Below, piece by piece: positions 6,854-14,711 of a stretch of 23,901 nt of DNA (its first letter is position 1; each line of letters starts with the position of its first letter). The notes below the pieces were generated by a model, which was not told where the DNA came from, ran no database searches, and saw nothing but the letters and a program-made list of their open reading frames with translations. This stretch comes from Anaerolineales bacterium (lineage in GTDB: Bacteria; Chloroflexota; Anaerolineae; Anaerolineales; UBA6663): NCBI GenBank assembly GCA_017999235.1, contig JAGOBN010000005.1, positions 1-23,901 of the forward strand, written 5' to 3'. The translations under genes and the position numbers were made by a program.

Positions 6854-8131
6854 ATGTTAGACATCAACTTGTTCCGCACGCAGCCGGAAGTGATCAAGCA
6901 GGCGGTGCGCGACCGCCAGGATCCGGCGCTGGCCGGCCGGGTGGATGAAGTACTCGGCCTGGATCAGCAGCGCCGCGAGGCGCTCAAAGAGGTGGAAGCG
7001 CTCAAGGCCCAGCGCAACACGGTCAGCAAGGAGATCGGCCGGATGAAAGCCGCGGCCGAGCGCGAGGCCAAGATCCTCGAGCAGCGCCAAGTCAATGACC
7101 GGATTGCGGCGCTGGACCAGCAGGTGGGCGAGACGGAAGCGCGCCTGCAGGAGTTGCTGAGCCTCATCCCGAACGTGCCGGACCCGCGCACGCCGGTGGG
7201 GATGAGCGAGGCCGACAACGTTATCCTGCGCACGGTCGGCGCGCCGCGGGTGTTTGACTTCACGCCCCAGCCGCACTGGGACCTGGGGCCGCAGCTGGGG
7301 ATCATCGACTTTGAGCGCGGCACCAAGCTGGCCGGCTCGCGCTTCTACATCCTCAGCGGCGCCGGCGCCCGGCTGCAGCGCGCCTTGATCGCCTGGATGC
7401 TGGACCTGCACACCCGCGGCCAGGGCTACACCGAAGTCTACACGCCGTTCATGGTGAAATCGGAGATCTTGTACGCGGCCGGCCAGTTGCCCAAGTTCCG
7501 CGATAACCTATACCACGACGCGGAAGAGGATTACTGGATGGTGCCCACGGCCGAGGTGCCGATCACGGGCCTGCACATGGGCGAAATCCTAGGCCCGGCG
7601 GACCTCCCCAAACATTACTGCGGCTATACGCCCTGCTTCCGGCGCGAGAAGATCGCGGCCGGCCGCGACGTGCGCGGCATCAAACGCGGCCACCAGTTCG
7701 ACAAGGTGGAGATGTACATCTACTGCCGGCCGGAAGACTCGGACGCCGAACTGGAGCGCATGCGCGCCCACGCCGAGGAAACGTGCGCGCAACTTGGGCT
7801 GACCTACCGCGTAAAACAATTGTGCACGGCCGATATCGGCTTTGGCGCGCGGATGACGTACGACCTGGAGGTCTGGGCGCCGGGCTGCAACGAGTGGCTG
7901 GAAGTCTCGTCGGTCTCGAACGTGGGCGATTTCCAGGCGCGCCGCGCCAACATCAAGTTCCGGCGCGAGGCCAATGGCCGGCCGGAGTTCGCGCACACGC
8001 TCAACGGCTCGGGCCTCGGCCTGCCGCGCACGCTGATTGCGGTGCTGGAGAACTACCAGCAGGCGGATGGCAGCGTGGTGGTGCCGGAGGTCCTGCGGCC
8101 CTGGATGGGCGGGGTGGAGGTGATTAGGTGA
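6854..8131 (+). CDS. serS: Seryl-tRNA synthetase
   Basis: A 425-residue class IIa SerRS that loads serine onto tRNA-Ser. The N-terminal long coiled-coil arm (about residues 27-105, charged and Glu/Lys/Arg-rich) contacts the long variable arm of tRNA-Ser. The catalytic domain shows TxE (VPTAEVPIT), motif 2 ([20 protein letters not shown]) and motif 3 ([20 protein letters not shown]). Length is normal. Ribosome binding site AGGAGGT (6842-6848) sits 5 nt before ATG 6854. A serine-specific T-box upstream explains its regulation: expression rises when uncharged tRNA-Ser accumulates. An array of 7-bp repeats begins 5 nt after the stop codon. Confidence 0.97.
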   Translation: MLDINLFRTQPEVIKQAVRDRQDPALAGRVDEVLGLDQQRREALKEVEALKAQRNTVSKEIGRMKAAAEREAKILEQRQVNDRIAALDQQVGETEARLQELLSLIPNVPDPRTPVGMSEADNVILRTVGAPRVFDFTPQPHWDLGPQLGIIDFERGTKLAGSRFYILSGAGARLQRALIAWMLDLHTRGQGYTEVYTPFMVKSEILYAAGQLPKFRDNLYHDAEEDYWMVPTAEVPITGLHMGEILGPADLPKHYCGYTPCFRREKIAAGRDVRGIKRGHQFDKVEMYIYCRPEDSDAELERMRAHAEETCAQLGLTYRVKQLCTADIGFGARMTYDLEVWAPGCNEWLEVSSVSNVGDFQARRANIKFRREANGRPEFAHTLNGSGLGLPRTLIAVLENYQQADGSVVVPEVLRPWMGGVEVIR

Positions 8132-8135
8132 GGGC

Positions 8136-8163
8136 AGTGGGCAGTGAGAAGTGGGCAGTGGGC
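8136..8163 (+). repeat. Heptamer tandem repeat, left array
   Basis: Four head-to-tail 7-bp units: AGTGGGC, AGTGAGA, AGTGGGC, AGTGGGC. It begins just after the serS stop codon. Together with the array at 8204-8231 it fills much of the serS-DUF456 gap. Similar short heptamer arrays occur between genes in several bacterial phyla; no function can be read from them. Confidence 0.75.
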
Positions 8164-8203
8164 GGAGGGTTGGCGTCTGTGCAGAACCTTAAGCGCTAAT
8201 CCC

Positions 8204-8231
8204 TCACCTCTCACGTCTCACATCTCACATC
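8204..8231 (+). repeat. Heptamer tandem repeat, right array
   Basis: Four 7-bp units: TCACCTC, TCACGTC, TCACATC, TCACATC. Read on the opposite strand they are GA(T/C)GTGA-like, related to the GTGAG/GTGGG theme of the left array, so the two arrays form a loose inverted arrangement around a 40-bp unique centre that includes the near-palindrome TTAAGCGCTAA. Confidence 0.75.
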
Positions 8232-8254
8232 TAACCCCTACTGCCGCGGAAACT

Positions 8255-8785
8255 ATGCTGACTCTCGAGATTGTAGTCATTATCGTCACCGGGCTGGTGA
8301 TGCTGGTCGGCCTGGTCGGCGCGGTGGTGCCGGTGCTGCCCGGCGCCTGGCTGATCTGGCTGGCCGCATTGGGTTACGGTTTCACGCGGCCGCTCTTTGG
8401 CCAGACCCTCTTTGATGGCTGGATCGGGGGCGTGGCCATGGTGCTGCTGACGCTTTTGGCGGCCACGGATCTGGTGCTGGAATACGTCATCACCCACTCC
8501 GTCGCGGCGCGCGAAGGGGTTTCGTTTCGCGCCATCCTGGTCAGTCTGGCGCTGGGGCTGGTGGGCCTGCCGTTCTTCCCGCCGCTGGGCTCGCTGGTGG
8601 GCGCGGTCGGCGGCTTGTTCCTGGTGGAATACTTCCGCCAGGGCCGGGACTGGCGCAAGGCGTGGCAGGGGGTGGTGGGTTACGCGCGCGGGATGGGCTG
8701 GGCGATGGCGGCCGAACTGGGGCTGTGCGTGGTAATGATCGGCTTGTGGGGCGGGTGGGTGGCGCTGAGTTTCGCGCTCCGCTGA
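8255..8785 (+). CDS. DUF456 family integral membrane protein
   Basis: A 176-residue hydrophobic protein with about five membrane helices. The first segment runs into GLVGAVVPVLPGAWLIWLA, the Gly-rich/Pro-Leu-Pro-Gly block typical of DUF456 proteins; a second Gly-rich block (GLPFFPPLGSLVGAVGG) follows mid-protein, as in that family. The biochemical role of DUF456 is unknown. The frame is open upstream to 8144, but that part would translate the heptamer repeats, so ATG 8255, at the first hydrophobic residues, is preferred. No strong ribosome binding site is seen. It is convergent with the phosphatase gene, with only 9 nt between the two stop codons. Confidence 0.8.
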   Translation: MLTLEIVVIIVTGLVMLVGLVGAVVPVLPGAWLIWLAALGYGFTRPLFGQTLFDGWIGGVAMVLLTLLAATDLVLEYVITHSVAAREGVSFRAILVSLALGLVGLPFFPPLGSLVGAVGGLFLVEYFRQGRDWRKAWQGVVGYARGMGWAMAAELGLCVVMIGLWGGWVALSFALR

Positions 8786-8794
8786 GCGCCGGCC

Positions 8795-9286
8795 CTACGC
8801 CTGGGCCGCCAGCTCTTCGGCGGTGGCGCTCCAGACCAGCTGGGCGCGGCCGGCCGGCCGGCGCTGAACGTGCGCCACCGTCCCCTCCCGGAAGCGCACG
8901 TCCCGGTGGGTCAGCGCGCTCACAATTTCCATCATGTCGGGATTATGCCCGACTAACAGCAGCGCCCCCGCCGTGGGGCGCTCGCTGATTAAGGCGTCCA
9001 ATAAGGGGATATCAAAGCCGGGCCGCAGCCAGGCATGCGGGTCCGCTGGCCGCGCCGGCGTCAGGGCTTGGGCCATGATCTCGGCCGTCTGCCGCGCGCG
9101 CAGCAGCGGACTACACAGGATGGCATCCGGGCGGGGCTGGCCGGCGGTGAGCCGGCGCGCCAGGCCGGTGCTGGCCGCGCGCAAAAGCTGGAGGCCGGCC
9201 TCGGTGAGCGGCCGCTCGGAGTCATCGGCAAAGTGGGTGTTGGCCGGCCAGGTGGCCAGGCCGTGGCGCATGAAGTAAAGGTGCAT
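8795..9286 (-). CDS. SixA-type histidine phosphatase
   Basis: A 163-residue member of the histidine phosphatase (phosphoglycerate-mutase-like) superfamily, closest in size and motif layout to SixA, which dephosphorylates phosphohistidine on signalling proteins. The catalytic RHG motif is at residues 7-9 (LYFMRHGLATW). The conserved Arg-containing LCSPLLRARQTAEI follows, and the second catalytic His lies in LLVGHNPDM. ATG 9286 places RHG at the usual distance from the N-terminus; the longer open frame upstream adds only Pro/Arg-rich sequence. It is the third gene of a minus-strand cluster after the Trm112-like and HEAT genes, 23 nt behind the latter. The target is unknown, and no His-kinase partner is adjacent. 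Confidence 0.88.
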   Translation of the reverse strand: MHLYFMRHGLATWPANTHFADDSERPLTEAGLQLLRAASTGLARRLTAGQPRPDAILCSPLLRARQTAEIMAQALTPARPADPHAWLRPGFDIPLLDALISERPTAGALLLVGHNPDMMEIVSALTHRDVRFREGTVAHVQRRPAGRAQLVWSATAEELAAQA

Positions 9287-9309
9287 AAGGGCAGGGGCTG
9301 GCGGTGTGG

Positions 9310-9909
9310 TTACGGTCGGAAATAGACCTGGCCGACGCCCAGGCGCTCCAGGCCGGCGTCGGCCCAATGCTGGACCACCGCCGACTCATCTTCCAGGGCG
9401 TGAAAAAGCGCCGGGATGGCGCGCGGGTCGGCGATCTGGGCCAGGGCGCGCGCCAGGTTGACGCGCACGCGCGGCTCCGCCTCGCGCTCCAACGCGTCCG
9501 CCAGCGCGGGGACGGCCGGCGCGCCAATCTGGATCAGGGCGTCAGCGGCCACCCGCGCCAGGTAGACGCTGGGATCCGCCAGCGCGAAGAGCAAGGGGAT
9601 GACGGCGTCAACAGCGCGGCGCTGGCCCAAGGCGAAGAAAACGGCGGCGCGCACCTCTGGGTCCGGGTCGGCGGCGGCGCTGAGCAGCACCAGGCCGGCG
9701 GCGGCCTCCGGCACCCGGCCCAGGCCGGCGGCCGCCCAGGCCCGCGCCGCGCTGTCTCCGTGGCGCAGGCTGCTGGTCAACTCCGGCAGGTCGCCGGCCG
9801 TGACGCGCTCCAACGCGGCCAGCGCGCGCTCGTCATCGCCCGAGAAAAGATCATCCAGCGGGGACATTGGGAAGCTGAGATAGCCGGGCAGACAGACCTC
9901 GGAAGGCAT
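9310..9909 (-). CDS. HEAT-repeat protein
   Basis: A 199-residue all-helical protein with four to five HEAT/PBS-lyase-type repeats, seen as recurring units such as DPDPEVRAAVFFALGQ, DPSVYLARVAADALIQIG, EAEPRVRVNLARALAQI and DESAVVQHWADAGLERLG. Such repeats form curved solenoids that bind proteins or, in some families, act near bilin or DNA substrates; nothing here shows a catalytic site. It is soluble, with no signal peptide. Two starts are possible: ATG 9909 or ATG 9867, which gives MSPLDDLF. Neither has a clear ribosome binding site. It sits 17 nt after the Trm112-like gene and before the SixA-type gene, so co-transcription is likely. Confidence 0.8.
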   Translation of the reverse strand: MPSEVCLPGYLSFPMSPLDDLFSGDDERALAALERVTAGDLPELTSSLRHGDSAARAWAAAGLGRVPEAAAGLVLLSAAADPDPEVRAAVFFALGQRRAVDAVIPLLFALADPSVYLARVAADALIQIGAPAVPALADALEREAEPRVRVNLARALAQIADPRAIPALFHALEDESAVVQHWADAGLERLGVGQVYFRP

Positions 9910-9926
9910 CGCGGCCGGGCCACGGG

Positions 9927-10166
9927 CTATTCGGCCGGCGGCGGGACGGGCAGTTCATCCATCTTGGTCTTGGCCCACTTATCGCCCTCTTCGATCAACA
10001 TCACCGGGATGTCGTCGCGGATGGGGTATTTGCGGCCGCAGGTCTCGTCCACCAGCCAGGTGTCCTTGTACAAGGTCAACCGGCCGGGGTCCTCGCCGGG
10101 CTGGCGGGTCTGATGTGAGACGCAGTACGGGCAGCGCAGAATTTCAAGCAAGTCTTGGCTGATCAT
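9927..10166 (-). CDS. Trm112-family small zinc-binding protein
   Basis: A 79-residue protein of the Trm112/UPF0434 (YcaR-like) family. It opens with LLEILRCPYC, has a further Cys in DETCGRKYPIRDDIPVML, and shows the typical YPIRDDIPVML segment. Bacterial members have a zinc-ribbon-like fold; eukaryotic and archaeal Trm112 activates methyltransferases, and a similar partner role is suspected in bacteria. The metal set here looks incomplete (three cysteines), as in many bacterial members. A strong ribosome binding site (AGGAGG on the minus strand) precedes ATG 10166, and an extended -10 element lies upstream, making it the likely first gene of the three-gene cluster. Confidence 0.88.
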   Translation of the reverse strand: MISQDLLEILRCPYCVSHQTRQPGEDPGRLTLYKDTWLVDETCGRKYPIRDDIPVMLIEEGDKWAKTKMDELPVPPPAE

Positions 10167-10187
10167 AGTTTCCTCCTGGCCGGGCGG

Positions 10188-10196
10188 ATTCTATCA
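10188..10196 (-). promoter_or_regulatory. Extended -10 promoter of the Trm112-HEAT-SixA cluster
   Basis: On the minus strand the sequence reads TGATAGAAT, a TGn extended -10 with box TAGAAT (10193-10188), placed about 20 nt before the start codon with the AGGAGG between them. No good -35 is seen. The rest of the 142-nt gap up to the VanW stop codon shows no gene. Confidence 0.5.
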
Positions 10197-10308
10197 CGAG
10201 GGCGGGGCGGACGGGCCGCCGCGCCTCGAAGCCCCGCGATTTTCACAGGGTCAGGGCGTCATCAGCGCCGGGGAGCGAAGCTATCCGGGAGGCGCGGCGG
10301 CCGCGCGA

Positions 10309-12189
10309 TCACGGCGCGGGCGGCGTCGGCGTGGGGATGCCTTCCGTGCCGGGGCCGTACTGGTAGATGGCGCGCCAGGGCTGGTAATGCGTGCGGAGCG
10401 GCGCCTCGCCGGCGTTGAGCGGCACGCCCGCGCGCGTCACCGTGCGGGTCACGGTCACGTCGGCGCCGTCGGCGGCATAATCCACCTGTTTGATTTCGCC
10501 GGCGGGCAGTTCCGGGTTTTCCTCGTAAGCGGCCTCGGGGGCCGGCACCACGTTCTCCACCACCGGTCCGCTCACCTGGACCTCCCGGCCGTCGGGCGTG
10601 GAGTAGAACTTCCACACCAGCTGGCCGGCGGTGGGGTAGAAGTAAGTCTCCATCAAGAGCCAGGTGTCCCGGTCGTTCTGGAATTTGAAATCCACCAGCG
10701 GGGTATAGACCGCGGCATCCAGGCCGGGGCCGGCCCAGGCCGCCGTCTTTTGCTCGTAGTAGCCCACGCGGTAGGCGTGCGAGTTGCGCTCCACCAGCGG
10801 ATAGCCGCCAAACCACACCGCGCGAAAGAGCGTGGTGCTCACCTGGCAGACCCCGCCGCCCACGCCGCGGATGGTGCGGCCGCCGTAGATGATGAGGGCC
10901 TCGGCAAAGCCGCTGTCCAGGCTGATATCGCCGATGTTGTCGGAGAAAGAGAAGACGGCGCCGGGCGGGATAAGCAGGCCGTGAAAGCGCGCGGCCGCCA
11001 CCTGGATGTTGTTCAGCCGCTCGGCCGAGGAGCCGCGAAACGACGTGAATTGCTCGCTGACCAGCTCGGTGATGCCCAGCTGCTCGGCGGTCAGGTCGTC
11101 GGTGATCTGGGGCGGCGTGGTGTGGAAGACGAGCGGCGCCGTGTGCGCGCCCTGGGCCACGGCGGCGTTGACGGCCGCGATCGAAGCGTCGAGATCAAGT
11201 TCGCGCGCGGCGAGCGCCGGCTGGATGACTTCCAGCTGGCGGGTGTCGTCGTTGAAGATGAAGCGCGCGTCGCGGGCGTCCCGCTGGAGCGGCTCCGCCA
11301 GCGGCTCCAGGATGGCGCGCAGACCGGCCGGGTCGAGCGTCAGCTCAAAGCGCGCGGCGTTGGCGCCGGCGCTGATGCGCGTGATCCGCAGCAGGCCGGC
11401 CACCTGCTCGGGCGTCAGCGTCCACGGGCCGGGGTCGCCCGCGTACGGCGCGGTAATCGTCAGAGTCAGCGGCGCGCTCAGCAGGGCGCGGGCGGCCTCG
11501 GCCTGGGCGGAGGCATCCAGCACCAGCGGCGCGGTATCCAGATACGGCAGCGCCAGCGCCGCTTTCTCGGTCCGCAGCAGATGGCCGCGCAGCTCCGCCA
11601 GCACGGCCTCCAGATCCAGCGCGCGCCCGACCTGGCCGGGGGTGGCTGTCACGGTGGTGCCTTGCGCTTGCAGGGACGCTTCCACCACCGGACGGTAGGT
11701 CTCGTCGGCCAAGCGCTCCAGCACCGTCCGCGTCCGGCCCTCATCCAGCACCAGCACGGGCGCGATCTCCGCGCCGGCGTGCCAGGCCTGGTATTGCGCC
11801 TGCCAATCGGCCGGCCACTGGCCGGCGCGGCCCACCTGGTAGGCGGCCAGCACCGTCGCGCCCACGTCGAAGCTCACACCCAAATCCCCCGGGGTATAGG
11901 TCCGTTCCAGTTCGCCATCCGAGAGGATGAAGGCCGGCTGTTGGGGATACACCACGCGGCCGGCCAGGGCCAGCGCGGCCTCCTCCGGCTTCAGGCCGGA
12001 GAGATCCACGCCGGCGGTGCGCACGCCGGGGTAAATGCGCCCGCGGTAAGCCAGGTCATACAAGGCGACGCCGGCCAGCGTCAGCGCGCCGGCCACCGCG
12101 CCGACGGTCACCAGGGCCAGCAGGAGGCGGAGCAGCCAGACCGAGCGGGGAACGGACGCGCGCGGGAGGGACAAGGTGGGAGCAGTCAT
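10309..12189 (-). CDS. VanW family protein, membrane-anchored, with peptidoglycan-binding-like repeats
   Basis: A 626-residue cell-envelope protein. Seen: one N-terminal transmembrane helix (about residues 19-42), so the bulk lies outside the membrane. Then come two tandem regions resembling the putative peptidoglycan-binding domain found upstream of VanW domains (around 60-180 and 230-360). The VanW domain follows at about 380-510 with its hallmark FSFSDNIGDIS and GVGGGVCQVSTTLFRA. A C-terminal beta-rich tail ends in Pro/Thr (PTPTPPAP). VanW is named from vancomycin-resistance clusters, but its biochemical function is unknown; no vanH/A/X-type genes are present, so no resistance role is implied. 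ATG 12189 is preferred over the upstream in-frame ATG (12228) because a TATAAT box lies between the two. It appears to be transcribed alone. Confidence 0.88.
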   Translation of the reverse strand: MTAPTLSLPRASVPRSVWLLRLLLALVTVGAVAGALTLAGVALYDLAYRGRIYPGVRTAGVDLSGLKPEEAALALAGRVVYPQQPAFILSDGELERTYTPGDLGVSFDVGATVLAAYQVGRAGQWPADWQAQYQAWHAGAEIAPVLVLDEGRTRTVLERLADETYRPVVEASLQAQGTTVTATPGQVGRALDLEAVLAELRGHLLRTEKAALALPYLDTAPLVLDASAQAEAARALLSAPLTLTITAPYAGDPGPWTLTPEQVAGLLRITRISAGANAARFELTLDPAGLRAILEPLAEPLQRDARDARFIFNDDTRQLEVIQPALAARELDLDASIAAVNAAVAQGAHTAPLVFHTTPPQITDDLTAEQLGITELVSEQFTSFRGSSAERLNNIQVAAARFHGLLIPPGAVFSFSDNIGDISLDSGFAEALIIYGGRTIRGVGGGVCQVSTTLFRAVWFGGYPLVERNSHAYRVGYYEQKTAAWAGPGLDAAVYTPLVDFKFQNDRDTWLLMETYFYPTAGQLVWKFYSTPDGREVQVSGPVVENVVPAPEAAYEENPELPAGEIKQVDYAADGADVTVTRTVTRAGVPLNAGEAPLRTHYQPWRAIYQYGPGTEGIPTPTPPAP

Positions 12190-12195
12190 AGAGAG

Positions 12196-12201
12196 ATTAT
12201 A
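12196..12201 (-). promoter_or_regulatory. -10 box giving a leaderless VanW mRNA
   Basis: Consensus TATAAT (minus strand) ends exactly 6 nt before ATG 12189, so transcription should start at or within 1-2 nt of the start codon. There is no Shine-Dalgarno sequence in the CTCTCT between them. The -35 region is not recognisable. Confidence 0.6.
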
Positions 12202-12232
12202 TCCATAGCGCGGCCGGCGGCCGGCCAACCAA

Positions 12233-12269
12233 AGACGAACAGGGGCCGGGTTCGGTTCCCTGTTCGTCT
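12233..12269 (-). terminator. Hairpin terminator after the FecR/DUF5666 gene
   Basis: A perfect 12-bp inverted repeat (AGACGAACAGGG/CCCTGTTCGTCT) encloses a 13-nt loop that can add a small inner stem. It lies between the FecR/DUF5666 stop codon and the VanW promoter. On the minus strand the following bases are only modestly T-rich (CTTTGGTT), so termination may be weak. Confidence 0.6.
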
Positions 12270-12317
12270 GGGCGCGGGCTGAATGACCGCCGCTATTTAT
12301 CTGGTGATTGCCGGGTG

Positions 12318-14711
12318 CTAATCGTCATCATCATCGTCGTCATCGCCGCCGCCGGAGCACGGGCCGAGCGTGTCGCCGTGGTTCAAGTGTCCAGACACAG
12401 CGCCGGCGCCGACTGTCGTGGTCTTGCGCTTGTCCGGGTTGCCGGGCGGAATGTGGCAGATCACCACCTCGCCGCCGGCGGCCGGGGCCAGGGTGGCGGT
12501 GGGCGCCGGGGCGGGCGTCGGCACGGCCGGCAGGGTATCCAATTGATACACCACCACAATACTGATGATCACGGTCTGGCCGGCGCCGTCGACGCAGGCG
12601 TTGAGGGTGATGACGCTGGCAATCTGGAGTTCGCCCGTGATGGCGGTGGTGCCGGTCAGCGGGACGGTTGTGCCATCCAGCAGCGTGATCTGGCTGACGC
12701 TGGTTTGGCTGACGACGGCGGTGACAGCGCTGCAGCCGGCCGCCTCAGCCACCCGCTCGATCTTCTTGGCGCTAACACTGCCATCCGGCAGGAGATTGCC
12801 CTTCACGCGGACCAGGTCGCCGGCCTGCGGGTTGCCCGTAATCTTCGTCCGGCTGTCCACGGTCACGCTGACGGCGCCGATCACCCACGGCTCCACGCTG
12901 GTCACGCGCGCCGTGAACTGGATGGCGTGCCGGCGGCCCTCATCCAATTGCTCGATCCGCCGCGCCAGCCAGGTGCCGTCCGGCCGGATCTGGCCGGTGG
13001 CGCGGACCCGGTTGCCGATTGAGACGTCATCATCAATGTCCGTCTGCGCGTCGGCGGCCAACGGCACACCGCTGACATTCCACGGGTCGGTGCTCATGAC
13101 CACGCCCACGAAATCGAAAGCGGCCAGCTGGGCGCGCTCGATGGAACTGGCCTGCCAGGTTCCGTCCGTCAGAATCAGGCCGCGGGCGGTGACCACGTCA
13201 CTGACCGCCAGGCCGGCCGCGATCGTCGTGCTGACGTTGACGGTGACGGAGATGCCCGAGATCAGCCAGCTCTCCGCGCCGATGGCGTCCACCACCCCGG
13301 TGAAGCGGAAAGGCGCGCCGGCGCCGGCCGGGGCCGGGTCGAAGCGTTGAAGGGTGGCGGCCCAGAAGACGCCGTCGGCGGCGATCCCGCCGGTCACCTC
13401 CACAGAGTCGCTGACCACCAGGCCGGCCTCGATGGTCGACGCGGCGTCGGTGCGCACCGCCCGGCCGGAGATCGTCCAGACGGCCACGCCGGCCGCGTCC
13501 GGGGTCCCCAGCGCTTCCACAGTGCCGATGAACGTGAACTTATTATCCAGCGACCGGCGCACCAGCGTGATCCGGTCCGCCAGCCGGCGGCCGTCCGCCA
13601 GCCGCCGGCCCTCAAACGCGGCCCAATCGCCCACTTCGGGCGCGCCGCTGATGATGGTCTCGGCGGTGACTTCCAGGGACTGGCCGGCGATGAGCCAAAT
13701 CGCGCCGGTCTGTTGGACCTCGCCCTCGCCCGTGATCTGGTAGGCCGGCGGCGCCGGCGGCTGGCCGGCGGGGATGGTGGTGGTCTGGCCGGCGACGACC
13801 ACGACCGTGAGATTGAGGTTGGTCACGGCCACCGCGCCCTCGGTCACCGTGAACTGCACGAGGACGGCGGTGACGGAGACGTGGAACGCGGTGCCCTGGG
13901 CGCGGCCGGCCGCGCCGCCGGCGGCGGTGACCTCATAGACCGAGCTGGGATCAGCGGTTTTGGCGACGGTGTGATCGGACTCGCCGGCCGTCTGCTCCAG
14001 GCGCACGACGCGGACGCCGGCGCGCTGGGCGTCGAGGGCGGTGACGCTGATTTCCGCCTGCGGGCCAAGCCGCGCGAAGCTGCCATCATAAAACGCCAGC
14101 GTCAGGCTGGAGAGCGCGCCGGTGCGGACGCGGTCGCCGGCCCGCAGGAGGGCGCCGGCCGCCGCGGAGCGCCACACGCCGTCCGCGGTTTGAACCTCGA
14201 CCCGGCCGTGCGGGTTTTGCAGGGCGGCGGTGGCCGCGTCCGGCGGTGTGACCAGGGCCGCCGGCTGAAGCGCGGTCACGGGCACGCGCTCCGCGACCGT
14301 GGTGGCGGCGGCGGCCACGGCGGCGGTGGCCGGCGCTTGCGCGACGGGCGTGCCGCGGCTGGAGAACCACCAGAGCGCGCCGGCGCTGGCGGCGATGACG
14401 GCGCAAAACGCAAAAGCGGCCACCAGGCCGAAGGCGGCCGCGAAGAAGACCCAGGCGGGCCGGCGGGGAGCGTTTGACATGGGCGTTGGTTCCGGCGCGC
14501 TGGGCGCGGTCTGGGCGGCCCGCAGCACCGCGCGGCGCTGGGCGTCCGCCTTGGCGGTGGGCAATGGGTCGGGCTGAACGGCCCGCAGCTGGACGGCCAG
14601 CTGGAAGGCGGCGGCGGTCTCCGGGGACAGGTCCGCGGTCAGGGTTTCGGGCGGGGCGCCGGCCTCACAGCGGGCCAGGGCGGCTTGCAGTTGATCGTTT
14701 TCGTGGGTCAT
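12318..14711 (-). CDS. FecR-domain membrane protein with six DUF5666-like repeats and an octa-Asp C-terminus; likely anti-sigma/sensor
   Basis: A 797-residue single-span protein. Residues 1-85 are cytoplasmic, helical and acidic, suited to hold a sigma factor. A transmembrane helix follows at about 87-115. A FecR domain spans about 168-300 (GRVEVQTADGVWR, LRAGDRVRTG, GTAFHVSV). Six DUF5666-like beta repeats come next (about 324-384, 391-457, 468-526, 531-589, 597-653, 660-721), sharing patterns such as W.ISG, a GD or SD followed by V.V.G, and DG.W.A..IE. After a Pro/Ala linker comes a motif with CHIPPGNP and HLNHGD, flanked by two cysteines, then GGG and eight aspartates at the very end. ATG 14711 overlaps the sigma-factor stop (ATGA), so the pair is translationally coupled. 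An anti-sigma role is inferred from this context; ligand and output are unknown. Confidence 0.85.
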   Translation of the reverse strand: MTHENDQLQAALARCEAGAPPETLTADLSPETAAAFQLAVQLRAVQPDPLPTAKADAQRRAVLRAAQTAPSAPEPTPMSNAPRRPAWVFFAAAFGLVAAFAFCAVIAASAGALWWFSSRGTPVAQAPATAAVAAAATTVAERVPVTALQPAALVTPPDAATAALQNPHGRVEVQTADGVWRSAAAGALLRAGDRVRTGALSSLTLAFYDGSFARLGPQAEISVTALDAQRAGVRVVRLEQTAGESDHTVAKTADPSSVYEVTAAGGAAGRAQGTAFHVSVTAVLVQFTVTEGAVAVTNLNLTVVVVAGQTTTIPAGQPPAPPAYQITGEGEVQQTGAIWLIAGQSLEVTAETIISGAPEVGDWAAFEGRRLADGRRLADRITLVRRSLDNKFTFIGTVEALGTPDAAGVAVWTISGRAVRTDAASTIEAGLVVSDSVEVTGGIAADGVFWAATLQRFDPAPAGAGAPFRFTGVVDAIGAESWLISGISVTVNVSTTIAAGLAVSDVVTARGLILTDGTWQASSIERAQLAAFDFVGVVMSTDPWNVSGVPLAADAQTDIDDDVSIGNRVRATGQIRPDGTWLARRIEQLDEGRRHAIQFTARVTSVEPWVIGAVSVTVDSRTKITGNPQAGDLVRVKGNLLPDGSVSAKKIERVAEAAGCSAVTAVVSQTSVSQITLLDGTTVPLTGTTAITGELQIASVITLNACVDGAGQTVIISIVVVYQLDTLPAVPTPAPAPTATLAPAAGGEVVICHIPPGNPDKRKTTTVGAGAVSGHLNHGDTLGPCSGGGDDDDDDDD

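Noticed and set aside
8136..8231. CRISPR-like or short palindromic array at the heptamer repeats.
   Set aside because: The units are 7 bp and contiguous, with no spacers and no cas genes nearby.
10309..12189. Glycopeptide-resistance determinant suggested by the VanW name.
   Set aside because: No vanH, vanA/B, vanX, vanS or vanR homologues are nearby; VanW-domain proteins are widespread in bacteria without such resistance.
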